Positions 51,601 to 59,792 of a stretch of DNA of 64,000 nt are shown here, piece by piece. The position numbers and the translations under genes were made by a program. Under the pieces are notes generated by a model. That model was not told where the DNA came from, did no database searches, and saw only the letters and a list, made by a program, of their open reading frames with translations. Location: contig JAHDVH010000002.1 in NCBI GenBank assembly GCA_023382385.1, forward strand, positions 572,219 to 636,218. Reading direction: 5' to 3'. The DNA is from a bacterium. GTDB lineage: Bacteria; Electryoneota; RPQS01. Numbering within the stretch: the stretch's first letter is position 1; every line of letters starts with the position of its first letter.

Positions 51601-52050
51601 AACTGGGAATTGTTAACAAGCGTCACGGAAAACGACGGCAGCTGGCTCTGGACACCGCGCGGTGCCTCAACTACTCGCGCGCGAATCCGACTGGCAACAC
51701 CGCTGGATCCACTGGGAACCTACGTTGAGAGTGCGGGCGACTTCACGATTGAAGGCGGCGCGTCGGTCAGCGACCGGCCGCTACCCACAGCCTTTCAGGT
51801 CGGCGAAGTCTATCCCAACCCCTTCAATCCTTCGACACAATTTACGCTTGATCTGCCGACACGCACACACGTCACCGTTCGCGTGACAAATCAGCTCGGT
51901 CAAACAGTCGCTACCGTGCTGGACGCGGAGCGCGATGCCGGTTCGCATACGATTGTGTTTGACGGCTCCGGTTTGTCGTCGGGAATCTACTTCCTGCGTG
52001 TGGACGCCGCACGTGAGACGATCGTTCGCAAATTGACGTTGCTGAAATAG
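48664..52050 (+). CDS. Very large secreted sortilin/BNR-repeat protein with triple beta-domain and sorting domain
   Basis: 1128 residues, signal LLALLWIVIVSSLTFA. Residues about 80-740 are BNR/sortilin-type propeller blades (GGLYRSDNAGESWYPL, GLYRSTNGGASF, GVFRTENGGQSWHIF), as in xyloglucanase-like and VPS10-like proteins. Three copies of a ~95-residue beta-domain follow from about 745, 842 and 939, each with LNRxYPxGxWxxL, resembling the Kre9/KNH-type Ser-Thr-rich domain. A type A sorting domain closes it (VYPNPFNPST, NQLGQTVATVL, SSGIYF, KLTLLK). Active-site residues of a glycosidase are not evident. The nth gene begins one base later. Confidence 0.88.
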   Translation: MLQLLALLWIVIVSSLTFAQTADVQINVQNDLAPFKQYYESRAEWPRSHGWKPYMRYLYDVEQRAYPDGTIPAGARWRAWEEMQRMERVSLDEPWRALGPFNHGGRTRVLRFHPNNPNIMFAGSVGGGLYRSDNAGESWYPLTDALPNLAVGCFEISLSNPNIMFMGTGEGYFNGDAIKGIGLLKSVDGGVTWNLTSLNYTYSQGKSILKISIDPRNSNNVLASTNDGLYRSTNGGASFDLVRSGNINELKRDPQNPDVLLCAAGYPWGATQNGVYRSTDNGATWLPSSTGLPSSSITGRYVIDFFREYSLVVYCGVCGDFDYNGSQMIGVFRSLDNGVTWEQMSVPGEENHYASQGWYDMAIAVKPNDPEVVFNAGLDVYRSVNGGQNWSRRSWWHHSFGEPTFSHADHHELIFHPTDPNQLWDVNDGGIFVSYDNGQTWNEKNTGFDTYQYYAMGNATLDTALAYGGTQDNGTSRYDGDGDWDMVFGGDGGYCVVDYTNNNTIYVEYQNGNRYRSDDGGHNFSEINPGISGTGPWVTPIVQDPFAPNTIYTTTNGTGASVWMSPTQGRNGNWVNLGPVGSSNQVLAASPALPGRLYLGSSSSVFRYDTQDGQWINVSGNLPGTYTTRITPDPYDPNTVYVTKSGFSGGHVWKSVTSGTTWTDITGNLPNVPFQDVIVDLNDPAVLYAGGDIGVFRTENGGQSWHIFGDGLPAVRVDDMDMQTQSGVLRAATHGRGMWEIPTGSTTLAMLYPNGTELLAVGSTIQIRWSGTTFGGNVSLSLNRNYPSGAWETIVASTPNDGIHALIVSGPVTDHARFRITHLTQGDLSDTSNADSRIVNPALNLLSLNGGQTVLTGTNDTIRFERVLVEGSVSIELNRDYPSGNWQMLAENYSGADSYLWRVLQPGGERCRIRVTSDEQPWLNDMSETDFIMRAPQMTVLSPNGGEVVVVDQPYEITWGAAEYPGTFRVMLNRSYPDGNWELLTSVTENDGSWLWTPRGASTTRARIRLATPLDPLGTYVESAGDFTIEGGASVSDRPLPTAFQVGEVYPNPFNPSTQFTLDLPTRTHVTVRVTNQLGQTVATVLDAERDAGSHTIVFDGSGLSSGIYFLRVDAARETIVRKLTLLK

Positions 52051-52051
52051 C

Positions 52052-52696
52052 GTGCCGAAGCTCTCGCCGAAGGCTCGCGCGGCACGGATTACTGAAGAGT
52101 TGTTCCGACTCTATCCGCAGCCCGAGTGTGCCTTGACGCATGCCAATGCGTTCGAGCTTGCGGTCGCGACGATACTCTCCGCGCAATGCACCGACGAGCG
52201 CGTCAACATGGTTACGCCCGTGCTGTTCAGGAAGTTTCCAACTCCGGCGAAGCTCGCCGCGGCAACTCAGGAAGACATCGAAGAGATTATCAAGTCTACC
52301 GGCTTCTTCCGCAACAAAGCCAAAAACATTCTGGGCTTCGCGAACGCGATCGTGAATCAATTCGGGGGAAACGTGCCTCAAGACTTGGAGACGCTGATCA
52401 CCTTGCCCGGCATTGGCCGTAAAACGGCGAATGTTATTCTCGGCACGGCCTACGGCATCGCATCAGGTGTCGTTGTGGACACTCACGTCTCTCGGCTTTC
52501 CGCTCGCATGGGACTTACGAAGAGCGAGGATGCCGTGAAAATCGAGCGAGATTTGATTGCGCTGCTCCCGCAGGAGCACTGGATAAACTTCTCGCACGCC
52601 ATGATCTGGCATGGCCGCCGCGTCTGTAGCGCACGTAAACCTAACTGCGCGGAGTGCACGTTGACGAAGTTCTGCCCAAAGGTGGGCGTGGAATAG
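52052..52696 (+). CDS. nth: Endonuclease III (DNA glycosylase/AP lyase)
   Basis: 214 residues starting at GTG 52052. The helix-hairpin-helix is LPGIGRKTANVIL with catalytic Lys124; the catalytic Asp143 is in VVVDTHVSRLS. Four Cys (192, 199, 202, 208; C-x6-C-x2-C-x5-C) bind the [4Fe-4S] cluster. It removes oxidised pyrimidines and cuts abasic sites. Its expression may depend on read-through from the huge cargo gene one base upstream, an unusual pairing. Confidence 0.96.
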   Translation: MPKLSPKARAARITEELFRLYPQPECALTHANAFELAVATILSAQCTDERVNMVTPVLFRKFPTPAKLAAATQEDIEEIIKSTGFFRNKAKNILGFANAIVNQFGGNVPQDLETLITLPGIGRKTANVILGTAYGIASGVVVDTHVSRLSARMGLTKSEDAVKIERDLIALLPQEHWINFSHAMIWHGRRVCSARKPNCAECTLTKFCPKVGVE

Positions 52697-52720
52697 ATCA
52701 CTTTGATCTTAACTGCTAAA

Positions 52721-52754
52721 CAAGAAAACCCCGGCTCATCACCGGGGTTCTTGA
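52721..52754. terminator. Bidirectional terminator between nth and rex
   Basis: AACCCCGG / CCGGGGTT stem (52727-52734 and 52742-52749), extended by CAAGAA / TTCTTG, with loop CTCATCA. Confidence 0.75.
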
Positions 52755-52771
52755 TTCAAAGCACAACGGGA

Positions 52772-53512
52772 TTACTCTCCCAGAATTTGTCTCGGCTTGA
52801 CTCCTTTGCTCGAAAGCGCATAGGACAGCGCTTCAATCTCGATCGCCATGTTTTCGTAGCGCACCGCGACGCCTTTCGGCACAAAAATGGAAACAGGAGC
52901 AAAGTTCAGGATAGCGCGAATTCCCGCTTCCACAAGTTGATCGACGACGCGCTGCGCGGCAAACGCGGGAACCGCCACAATTGCGATCTTAATGTTCTCC
53001 TCTTCAAGGACTCGTTTCAGACTTGCAAAATCCTGAACGACAAGTCCGCCGACTTCATGGCCGACCTTCTGGGGGTCGCTGTCAAACACCGCGCGGATCA
53101 GAAATCCCTGCTCGGCAAACTGTTTGAAGTGCACAAGCGCGGTTCCGATATTCCCGACTCCGACCAGACAGACGTGCCACGTGCGGTGTAGTCCCAGAAT
53201 GCGGCTGATAGCGCGATGCAAATCCACGACGCTGTATCCGAGCCCTCGTCTGCCGAACGCGCCGAAAAACGAGAGGTCTTTCCGCACCTGCGCGGCGGTG
53301 AGGCCGTTTAGCTTCCCGATTTCTTCCGAAGAGATCGTGGTCTTTTCCGAACTTAACGCGGTCTGCAGTGTTCGATAGTATTTCGAGAGTCGCTTAACCG
53401 TCGCGTCGGAAACGTGATTCGAATTCTTCTGCTTCTTGGGCCGCGCAACGGGTTTGCGCGCCTTGCGGCGTGACTTCGCCGCAACTTTCTTCTTTGTCTG
53501 CTCAGCAGCCAT
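52772..53512 (-). CDS. rex: Redox-sensing transcriptional repressor Rex
   Basis: 246 residues. Winged helix (ISSEEIGKLNGLTAAQVRKDLSFFGAFGRRGLGY), then a Rossmann domain with VGVGNIGTALVHF that senses NADH/NAD+, and NFAPVSIFVPKGVAVRYENM near the C-terminus. Rex represses fermentation and respiration genes when NADH is low. An unusual Lys/Arg-rich N-terminal extension of about 30 residues (KKKVAAKSRRKARKPVARPK) precedes the DNA-binding domain. It lies nine bases after the glycosylphosphotransferase gene. Confidence 0.94.
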   Translation of the reverse strand: MAAEQTKKKVAAKSRRKARKPVARPKKQKNSNHVSDATVKRLSKYYRTLQTALSSEKTTISSEEIGKLNGLTAAQVRKDLSFFGAFGRRGLGYSVVDLHRAISRILGLHRTWHVCLVGVGNIGTALVHFKQFAEQGFLIRAVFDSDPQKVGHEVGGLVVQDFASLKRVLEEENIKIAIVAVPAFAAQRVVDQLVEAGIRAILNFAPVSIFVPKGVAVRYENMAIEIEALSYALSSKGVKPRQILGE

Positions 53513-53521
53513 AACCCTTCC

Positions 53522-54991
53522 TTACATTGCACCTTTGCCGGAAATTACCGCCGCAATCGTGCGCAGCATTATCCGCAAGTCGAGCCAGAGGCTCCAATTT
53601 TCGACATAAAACAGATCGTATTCCGTGCGCTCCTCGATTGTCGTATCGCTGCCGCGGAATCCGTTCACTACCGCCCAACCCGTCAATCCCGATTTCACTC
53701 GATGCCGGTCAAGATAATTGGGAATATATTCCGCGAACTTGTGCACAAACTCGGGCCGCTCCGGACGCGGTCCCACGAGCGACATATCGCCGCGCAGCAC
53801 GCTCCAAAACTGGGGAATCTCATCGAGTGACCACCGCCGAATAAATTTGCCGACGCGTGTCACTCTCGGATCGCCGCGCACCGCCCATACTGCACCGGTC
53901 TTGGATTCGGCGTCGGTGCGCATGGAGCGGAACTTGATCATATCAAATTCCTTCCCGTCCATCCCGACACGCCGTTGTCTGTAAAAGAGCGGTTTCCCGC
54001 TGTCAAGATAGACGGCCAGCGCAATAATCGCATAGAGCCACGAGAAGGCGATCAGGAACAGCGCGGAAAACACAAAGTCCAGAATGCGTTTCATGACGTA
54101 ACCGATTCCCGACATTGCCAACGTCTTAAGTTTAAGAACGGGCTTGCCGCCGATTTCGGTCACCTGCACGCGTGAACGTGTCATGTCCACCGCCGCCGAA
54201 ACGTAGAGCAATTCAAGCGGCGTGCCTTCGGCCGCGCGGGCAACTTCGCCGAGCTCATGCTCTTCTTCCGGCGACGGAGCAAGCATCAGTGCGTCGAGTT
54301 CATGTTCCTGCCAGAGATTCCGCAGCGCGTGAATGTCGCCGAGGCTCGGTCCGTCAGGAACAGGAGAAGGCCCGAGCGCGCCAACCAACTCAAAGCCGCG
54401 GCCGCGTTCGCCCATTAGGCTATTCCAGAGTTTCGCCGCTTCCGATCCGCTGCCCCAGATGGCGATTCTCGACACGCCGATGCCGCGCTTGAACAGCGAG
54501 CGGCGCATCCTTTGGTAAATCGCTCTTGAAACAACCAGCATCGGAATCATCAGCACGAGCGTAAGCAGGAACACCAGCCGCGAATAGGAGAACTCGCGGT
54601 AGAAGAAGATTCCCGCCATCACCAGCCCCATCGCGAGCACCGATCCGCGAATGATCCGCGCGATTTCCTGATCCAGCGGAACCGTGACTTCGGTCGCGTA
54701 GTGATGATAGGACCAGCCTATCAAAATGTAAGTCAGGCCGAGCAGCGCGCCGAACGACAGATACTCCAGCGCGCTCGGCACCCAGTATGAGTGAAATACC
54801 TCGTAGACCGGTCCGAAAAAGCGAATATAAAAGGCGAGCAGCGACGCGGCAAGCACACCGAAGAAGTCCATTCCGCTGCCTGCCATCGGCAGCCAGAAGG
54901 AAGAGAGCAGCGATCGTTGACGCGATGAACGCGTCGCCTTATGATGCAGCGAGTTCGATTGCCCGGATTTCATTGCTCCCGGATTCGCCAT
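53522..54991 (-). CDS. Undecaprenyl-phosphate sugar phosphotransferase (WbaP/WcaJ type)
   Basis: 489 residues from ATG 54991. Four N-terminal membrane helices, then a nucleotide-binding-like domain (IAIWGSGSEAAKLW), a fifth hydrophobic segment (RILDFVFSALFLIAFSWLYAI) and the bacterial sugar transferase domain. The latter has FDMIKFRSMRTDAE, WSLDEIPQFWSVLRGDMSLVG and PRPERPEFV. It starts exopolysaccharide or O-antigen synthesis by moving a hexose-1-phosphate to undecaprenyl phosphate. It stands alone between gyrA and rex rather than in a polysaccharide cluster. Confidence 0.92.
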   Translation of the reverse strand: MANPGAMKSGQSNSLHHKATRSSRQRSLLSSFWLPMAGSGMDFFGVLAASLLAFYIRFFGPVYEVFHSYWVPSALEYLSFGALLGLTYILIGWSYHHYATEVTVPLDQEIARIIRGSVLAMGLVMAGIFFYREFSYSRLVFLLTLVLMIPMLVVSRAIYQRMRRSLFKRGIGVSRIAIWGSGSEAAKLWNSLMGERGRGFELVGALGPSPVPDGPSLGDIHALRNLWQEHELDALMLAPSPEEEHELGEVARAAEGTPLELLYVSAAVDMTRSRVQVTEIGGKPVLKLKTLAMSGIGYVMKRILDFVFSALFLIAFSWLYAIIALAVYLDSGKPLFYRQRRVGMDGKEFDMIKFRSMRTDAESKTGAVWAVRGDPRVTRVGKFIRRWSLDEIPQFWSVLRGDMSLVGPRPERPEFVHKFAEYIPNYLDRHRVKSGLTGWAVVNGFRGSDTTIEERTEYDLFYVENWSLWLDLRIMLRTIAAVISGKGAM

Positions 54992-55014
54992 TTCGTGCAA
55001 AGTGTGCTTCGGAA

Positions 55015-57528
55015 TTACGCTTCCGTATCCAGTTCAATTTCTTCGTCTTCTTCATTCACGATCTTCGCGACATCGGAAACTTTGTCGCCGTCGTCCAGTC
55101 TGATCACGCGCACGCCCTGCGTCACGCGGCTCATCGCGCGGATGTCCTTCACGCTTTGCCGGATGACGACACCTTGCACGGTGATGATAATCAGGTCGTC
55201 TGCGTCGCCGACCTCCTTCATGGCAACCATACGACCCGTCTTGTCGGTCGTCTTGAGGGCCAGCACGCCGCCCGCGCCGCGTTTCGTCAGGCGATAATCT
55301 GCAACTCCCGAACGTTTGCCGTAGCCCTTCTCTGTAACGGTCAGAATTGTGGAGTCACCGCGCACCACAATCATACCGACTGCGTCCACATGAGGTTTCA
55401 AGAGCACTCCGCGCACGCCGGTCGCCGTGCGGCCCATCGCCCGCACGTCGCTTTCGTGGAAGCGGACGGCCTTGCCTTCCGTTGTGCCGATGATCACTTC
55501 GTTGTCGCCATCGGTCAGCGCGGCATCCAGCAACTCATCGCCTTCCGAAATATTAATCGCGATAATACCAGTCGAGCGCGGATTGGAAAACTCGGACAGC
55601 GCGGTCTTCTTGACCGTGCCGCGCTTCGTGCACATCAACACGTACTGGTCATCGGCGAATTCCTTGACCGTAACGTACGCGCGAACTTTCTCGTCTGCGC
55701 TGCGCTCGATGAGATTCACCAGAGCCTTGCCGCGCGTGCCGCGGCCCATCTGCGGAATCTGGTAAACCTTCAGCCAATAGCACTTCCCGCGGTCTGTAAA
55801 GAAGAGTATGTAGTCATGCGTGGATGCGATAAACAGCGTTTCCACCCAGTCCTCTTCCTTGGTGGTCGCTCCCTGCGAGCCGCGTCCGCCACGTCCCTGC
55901 TTTCGGAAACCCGAAACCGGAAAGCGCTTGACATAGCCGGAGTGTGAAATCGTCACGACCATATCCTCCGGAGCAATCAAATCCTCAACCGTGACTTCCG
56001 CTTCGTCTTCCACGACTTCCGTGCGTCGCTTGTCGCCGTATTTCTCCTTGACCTCTTCAAGCTCTTTTCTTACTACTTCGAGTCGCAGTTTACGGTTCTC
56101 GTCTTTGGCCAGCGGCTCAAGTTCCGCGATCTTTGCCTTGATTTCACGGATTTCGTCTGCAAGCTTCTGCCGTTCGAGACCCGTCAGTCGCGCCAGACGC
56201 ATATCGAGAATTGCCTTCGCCTGCTTCTCCGACAATCCAAAACGGTCGCGCAGCTCCATCGCCGCCGTATCCGGTGACGACGCGCCGCGAATGATGCTGA
56301 TGACCTCATCAATGTGATCGACGGCAATCTGCAAACCTTCAAGGATATGCAGCCTATCCATCGCCTGCTGCAGCTCAAAGCGCACGCGCCGCAGCGTGAC
56401 TTCGTTGCGGTGTTCGATAAACTCGCCGATCAGATCCCGCAGCGTCAATACGCGCGGCACACCCTTCACCAGCGCGAGCATAATGACGCCGAACGATTCC
56501 TGCATCGGTGTGTGCTTGTACAGAGCGTTCATCACGACTTCGGCGACCGCTTCGCGTTTTAGCTCGATAACCAGTCGCATGCCGTCCCGATCCGATTCGT
56601 CGCGGATGTCTGCAATGCCCTCAATCTTTTTGTCGTTCACAAGGTCGACAATGCGCTCGATCAGGCGAGTCTTGTTCACCTGATAGGGAATCTCGCTGAC
56701 AACAATCTTTACCCGCGCGTTGGCCTTTTCCGGCTGTTCGATATTCGCTTTCGCGCGCACAACGATCTTGCCTCGTCCCGTCAAGTATGCGTCGCGGATT
56801 CCCTGCTTGCCGAAAATGATGCCGCCCGTCGGAAAGTCCGGCGCGGTCACATATTGCATCAAGCCTTCGGTGGTAATTGTGTCGTCGGCGATCATCGCAA
56901 TCGCGGCGTCACACACTTCATTCAGATTATGCGGCGGAATGCGCGTGGCCATTCCGACCGCAATTCCGTCCGAACCGTTGACCAGCAGGTTGGGAATCTT
57001 CGACGGCATCACGGAGGGAATCATGATTGATTCGTCGTAGTTCGGAACGAAGTCCACCGTATTCTTATCGATGTCCGCCAGCATCTCTTCCGCGATGCGG
57101 TTCATTCGCGCTTCGGTATATCGCATCGCCGCCGCGCCGTCGCCGTCCACCGATCCGAAGTTGCCCTGACCGTCCACAAGCGGGTAGCGCAAGCTGAAAT
57201 CCTGCACCATGCGCACGAGCGTATCGTAAATCGCCGCGTCTCCGTGCGGATGATACTTACCCATCACGTCGCCGACGATACGCGCGCACTTCTTATACGA
57301 CCTGCCTGCACCCAAGCCCAGTTCGAGCATGCCGTAGAGGATGCGACGGTGCACAGGCTTCAGGCCGTCACGCACATCAGGCAGCGCCCGCGATACGATC
57401 ACGGACATGGAGTAATTGATGTACGAAGACTTCATTTCGTCTTCGACATTCACCGGGATGATGCGGTTTTCGCCGTTCCCGTTGCCGTTACCGGCCAGCT
57501 GCAATTCCAGATTGTCTTTGTCGGACAT
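55015..57528 (-). CDS. gyrA: DNA gyrase subunit A
   Basis: 837 residues. The catalytic Tyr137 is in [10 protein letters not shown], the quinolone-pocket helix is [15 protein letters not shown], and the C-terminal wrapping domain has the GyrA box QGRGGRG, which distinguishes gyrase from topoisomerase IV. The position of E. coli Ser83 is Ala98 here. An extra Gly/Asn-rich stretch ([10 protein letters not shown]) lies near the N-terminus. No ribosome site precedes ATG 57528; instead a 20-codon frame with a strong site ends three bases upstream in the same frame, so initiation may be coupled. Confidence 0.96.
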   Translation of the reverse strand: MSDKDNLELQLAGNGNGNGENRIIPVNVEDEMKSSYINYSMSVIVSRALPDVRDGLKPVHRRILYGMLELGLGAGRSYKKCARIVGDVMGKYHPHGDAAIYDTLVRMVQDFSLRYPLVDGQGNFGSVDGDGAAAMRYTEARMNRIAEEMLADIDKNTVDFVPNYDESIMIPSVMPSKIPNLLVNGSDGIAVGMATRIPPHNLNEVCDAAIAMIADDTITTEGLMQYVTAPDFPTGGIIFGKQGIRDAYLTGRGKIVVRAKANIEQPEKANARVKIVVSEIPYQVNKTRLIERIVDLVNDKKIEGIADIRDESDRDGMRLVIELKREAVAEVVMNALYKHTPMQESFGVIMLALVKGVPRVLTLRDLIGEFIEHRNEVTLRRVRFELQQAMDRLHILEGLQIAVDHIDEVISIIRGASSPDTAAMELRDRFGLSEKQAKAILDMRLARLTGLERQKLADEIREIKAKIAELEPLAKDENRKLRLEVVRKELEEVKEKYGDKRRTEVVEDEAEVTVEDLIAPEDMVVTISHSGYVKRFPVSGFRKQGRGGRGSQGATTKEEDWVETLFIASTHDYILFFTDRGKCYWLKVYQIPQMGRGTRGKALVNLIERSADEKVRAYVTVKEFADDQYVLMCTKRGTVKKTALSEFSNPRSTGIIAINISEGDELLDAALTDGDNEVIIGTTEGKAVRFHESDVRAMGRTATGVRGVLLKPHVDAVGMIVVRGDSTILTVTEKGYGKRSGVADYRLTKRGAGGVLALKTTDKTGRMVAMKEVGDADDLIIITVQGVVIRQSVKDIRAMSRVTQGVRVIRLDDGDKVSDVAKIVNEEDEEIELDTEA

Positions 57529-57531
57529 GTG

Positions 57532-57594
57532 CTATCGTGTTATGATTGACTGCATGATCTCTCCCGCCATCGACCGCCTATTCACCCTTTTCAT
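57532..57594 (-). CDS. Possible 20-residue leader peptide before gyrA
   Basis: ATG 57594 overlaps the DinB gene stop (ATGA) and follows TTGGAGGGGAC, a strong ribosome site lying in the end of that gene. It encodes MKRVNRRSMAGEIMQSIITR and ends at TAG 57532, in the same frame as gyrA three bases further on. It could couple translation of gyrA to the upstream gene or be the remnant of a longer GyrA N-terminus. No similarity known. Confidence 0.4.
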   Translation of the reverse strand: MKRVNRRSMAGEIMQSIITR

Positions 57595-58100
57595 GTCCCC
57601 TCCAAGTAAGAATACCAGCGAAAACCTTCTGATGTCATATCCTTCACGCGGATGATAATCTGTCCCGTGTGATACGAGAAGTGTTCCACCGCATGATAGA
57701 TATCCTGCAGGAGGACGACCTCCTTGTTCTGGATCACGCGCGTTTCCATCAAGAGATCCGGATCGAGCGCCGCAAGCACGTCACATGCCTCCTGAACGGT
57801 TTGTTCAAGATCGCTCAGCAGCACGCCTTTCGTTGGAGCAAGTGCTTCATCGTAGTGGACGGCGAATTCCTGCGAACGCTTGCGCACGTCGGTTTGCCCG
57901 CCGCAGCCTGAGATAATGTGCTGCCGCAGGTTTCCCGCAAGATGCAGCAGCAGGTTTCCGATTGAGTTCGACGCCGGATTGGGCCGCTCCCACACCTGCT
58001 TGTCGTTCAGGCGGTTCACCGCTTCTTCAATCTTGCCGTAGTACTCGCGCAAGAACGCTTGACTCGTCTCCAGAAAGAATGCCGAAGGATTGTCGCTCAT
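57591..58100 (-). CDS. DinB-family protein
   Basis: 169 residues, four-helix bundle of the DinB/YfiT superfamily. The metal-binding His are visible in NLLLHLAGNLRQH and YHAVEHFSYHTGQII. Members include thiol-dependent transferases and hydrolases; this one resembles the DUF1572 subgroup. Two more distant superfamily members are encoded 1.7 to 2.7 kb upstream in the same direction. Substrate unknown. Confidence 0.85.
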   Translation of the reverse strand: MSDNPSAFFLETSQAFLREYYGKIEEAVNRLNDKQVWERPNPASNSIGNLLLHLAGNLRQHIISGCGGQTDVRKRSQEFAVHYDEALAPTKGVLLSDLEQTVQEACDVLAALDPDLLMETRVIQNKEVVLLQDIYHAVEHFSYHTGQIIIRVKDMTSEGFRWYSYLEGT

Positions 58101-58112
58101 GCTATGTTTCGC

Positions 58113-58424
58113 TCAGTAGTCAAAGGAATCCTTATCCTGCTTGCCGCCGGCAGGCTCAAAGCGGAAGTTGCAGTAGATTTCCTTCCCGTCCACGTAAGTA
58201 TGCACGCCGATGGAAGACTTGTTGCCGGGCAGCACTTCCACAAGTTTATTGTAGGCGACTTGTGCCGCGCGAATCATGTTCGCGTAGCCCTTTTGCTCAA
58301 ACAAGTTGCGCAGGTGCGCAAGGATTTGCTGCTTGTTTTTGCATTCGCCGATGGCGCGTTCGAATGCGTCCCAGTTGACATCGTCCACCGGCTGCCAGCC
58401 GGGTTTCAGCTTCTGATCAGACAT
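58113..58424 (-). CDS. Hypothetical protein
   Basis: 103 residues, cytoplasmic. It has a helical middle (ILAHLRNLFEQKGYANMIRAAQVAYNKLVEVL) and a beta-strand-rich end (GVHTYVDGKEIYCNFRFEPAGGKQ). I recognise no family. It lies in a run of small same-strand genes, 12 bases before the DinB gene. Confidence 0.7.
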   Translation of the reverse strand: MSDQKLKPGWQPVDDVNWDAFERAIGECKNKQQILAHLRNLFEQKGYANMIRAAQVAYNKLVEVLPGNKSSIGVHTYVDGKEIYCNFRFEPAGGKQDKDSFDY

Positions 58425-58444
58425 AAAGTTGGTAATCCGTCCGT

Positions 58445-58825
58445 TTACTTTGCGGATCGCTTCGCTTCTTTTGCGGCCCGCTTGGCTTCTTTCTTGTCGG
58501 TCTTGTGCTCTTTCTTGTCGAGCTTCAGCTCTTTCATGCGCATCTTGTGGTCCTTCTTCTCGACGGCATTGCGCTTGAGTTCGAGTTTTGCGGCCTTTAA
58601 GCGGCCGGTCAGGTCCGCGATTTCCTGCTTGAGTTCAAACTCGCGGCGATCGAGCGCGGTGCCTTCTTCCCGCAGTGCGCGGCGGCGCGCTTCGAGCGAA
58701 TCTGCTTGCATTTTCAGTGCTTCGGCCTGTGTGGGCTGTGCGGACTGGTCTGTCTGGGCGGACAGCATTGCCGCGCCGCTTAACAGAAAGGCCGCAAAAG
58801 CGATCATCAATAACCTGCTTTTCAT
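58445..58825 (-). CDS. Exported Lys-rich coiled-coil protein
   Basis: 126 residues. Signal peptide MKSRLLMIAFAAFLLSGAAM, then a single predicted coiled coil (EALKMQADSLEARRRALREE, REFELKQEIADLTGRLKAAK). It ends in a strongly basic tail with repeated K-E-x-K units (KLDKKEHKTDKKEAKRAAKE). AAGGAG precedes the ATG. The tail could bind anionic lipids, lipopolysaccharide or nucleic acid outside the cell membrane. No known family. Confidence 0.72.
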   Translation of the reverse strand: MKSRLLMIAFAAFLLSGAAMLSAQTDQSAQPTQAEALKMQADSLEARRRALREEGTALDRREFELKQEIADLTGRLKAAKLELKRNAVEKKDHKMRMKELKLDKKEHKTDKKEAKRAAKEAKRSAK

Positions 58826-58837
58826 GCTGCTACTCCT

Positions 58838-59185
58838 TTATTCTTCAACATTCGTGCTGCGTCCCGGATCTGGAAAATCGCGGTACAGCGCCGATTTGAA
58901 ATCCGTTACCATGACAAACACCTTGCGGTGTAAATCCTCCATCTCGCCGGTGCGCTTGGCGACGTCGCCGAACGTGTTCTCCAGCTCCACCAGCGATTTG
59001 AATTCCATCGTGATGTGAAACTCTCCGAGTTCGGCGGGTCCGAAACCGAGCTTTCGTCTCGTCAACCGCCACTCGACCAATTCCCCCGTCTTCTTCAAGA
59101 AGTCCAGATAAACGCGCACGTTCTCGACAAACTCAAGATCGCGCCGCGATTCCTTCAGGTTGCACCAGACGTGGTAGATGTTCAT
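58838..59185 (-). CDS. DUF6614-like protein
   Basis: 115 residues. MNIYHVWCNLKESRRDLEF, VEWRLTRRKLGFGPAELGEF and HITMEFKSLVELENTF match my recollection of the DUF6614 family, a small ferredoxin-like fold of unknown function. Cytoplasmic. Gap of 9 bases from the membrane protein gene upstream. Confidence 0.65.
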   Translation of the reverse strand: MNIYHVWCNLKESRRDLEFVENVRVYLDFLKKTGELVEWRLTRRKLGFGPAELGEFHITMEFKSLVELENTFGDVAKRTGEMEDLHRKVFVMVTDFKSALYRDFPDPGRSTNVEE

Positions 59186-59194
59186 ACGAGCGAG

Positions 59195-59764
59195 CTACTT
59201 CCCCAGTTTCGCCAGCACCACGCCACCGATTGCCCAGCGTATCGCGTTGTCCACAATATTCACGAGCACGTATCCGGTCGAGAAGCTCCACCACACCCAT
59301 TGTTCAAGCTGCACGAGCGCGACCCCCACAGTCCCTGCTATGACCACAAACAACACCTTGCCGGAAAATGTCAGATTGGGCACTGTTCGCAGCACCCACA
59401 GCATCACAAATGAAACGAGCACCAGCACGAGAAAATCGAGGATCATCGGAAGGGCCATGCCGCTCGTCCCTTCGCGGCGGAATGACATGAAAACGTTGGG
59501 GCCTTGCGCGCTTTTGTCCCACGCCTCTTCCTGAGCTTTCTGTCGTTCTTCGGGACTCAGGTTTCTCTCGAGCGCGCCCGCCATCGGCGCGACATAGATT
59601 CCCGAGTTCGGCGCTTCGTGCATCAGAATCTCGGCAACCAGATCCTCGTCGCGAAATGTGCAGTAGGTCGCATCATGCCACGGAATCGCCGTGTGAGAGA
59701 TCGCTCCCCACACAAACATCGCCAAGCCCGCCAGAACTCCCGCCAAAATGAATCGCGTGCTCAT
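59195..59764 (-). CDS. Hypothetical membrane protein
   Basis: 189 residues with an N-terminal helix (FILAGVLAGLAMFVWGAISH), a periplasmic loop of about 80 residues containing NSGIYVAPMAG, and three more helices in the C-terminal half (MILDFLVLVLVSFVMLWVL, GKVLFVVIAGTVGVALVQL, LVNIVDNAIRWAIGGVVLA). I have seen this architecture annotated only as hypothetical. No ligand or partner is evident. Confidence 0.72.
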   Translation of the reverse strand: MSTRFILAGVLAGLAMFVWGAISHTAIPWHDATYCTFRDEDLVAEILMHEAPNSGIYVAPMAGALERNLSPEERQKAQEEAWDKSAQGPNVFMSFRREGTSGMALPMILDFLVLVLVSFVMLWVLRTVPNLTFSGKVLFVVIAGTVGVALVQLEQWVWWSFSTGYVLVNIVDNAIRWAIGGVVLAKLGK

Positions 59765-59792
59765 TCCGACCTCCGGTGATTTGATGCTTTTG

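Noticed and set aside
54787-55947. 386-codon plus-strand frame opposite the glycosylphosphotransferase and gyrA
   Set aside because: It spans two confidently identified minus-strand genes and has an Arg/His-rich composition without domains.
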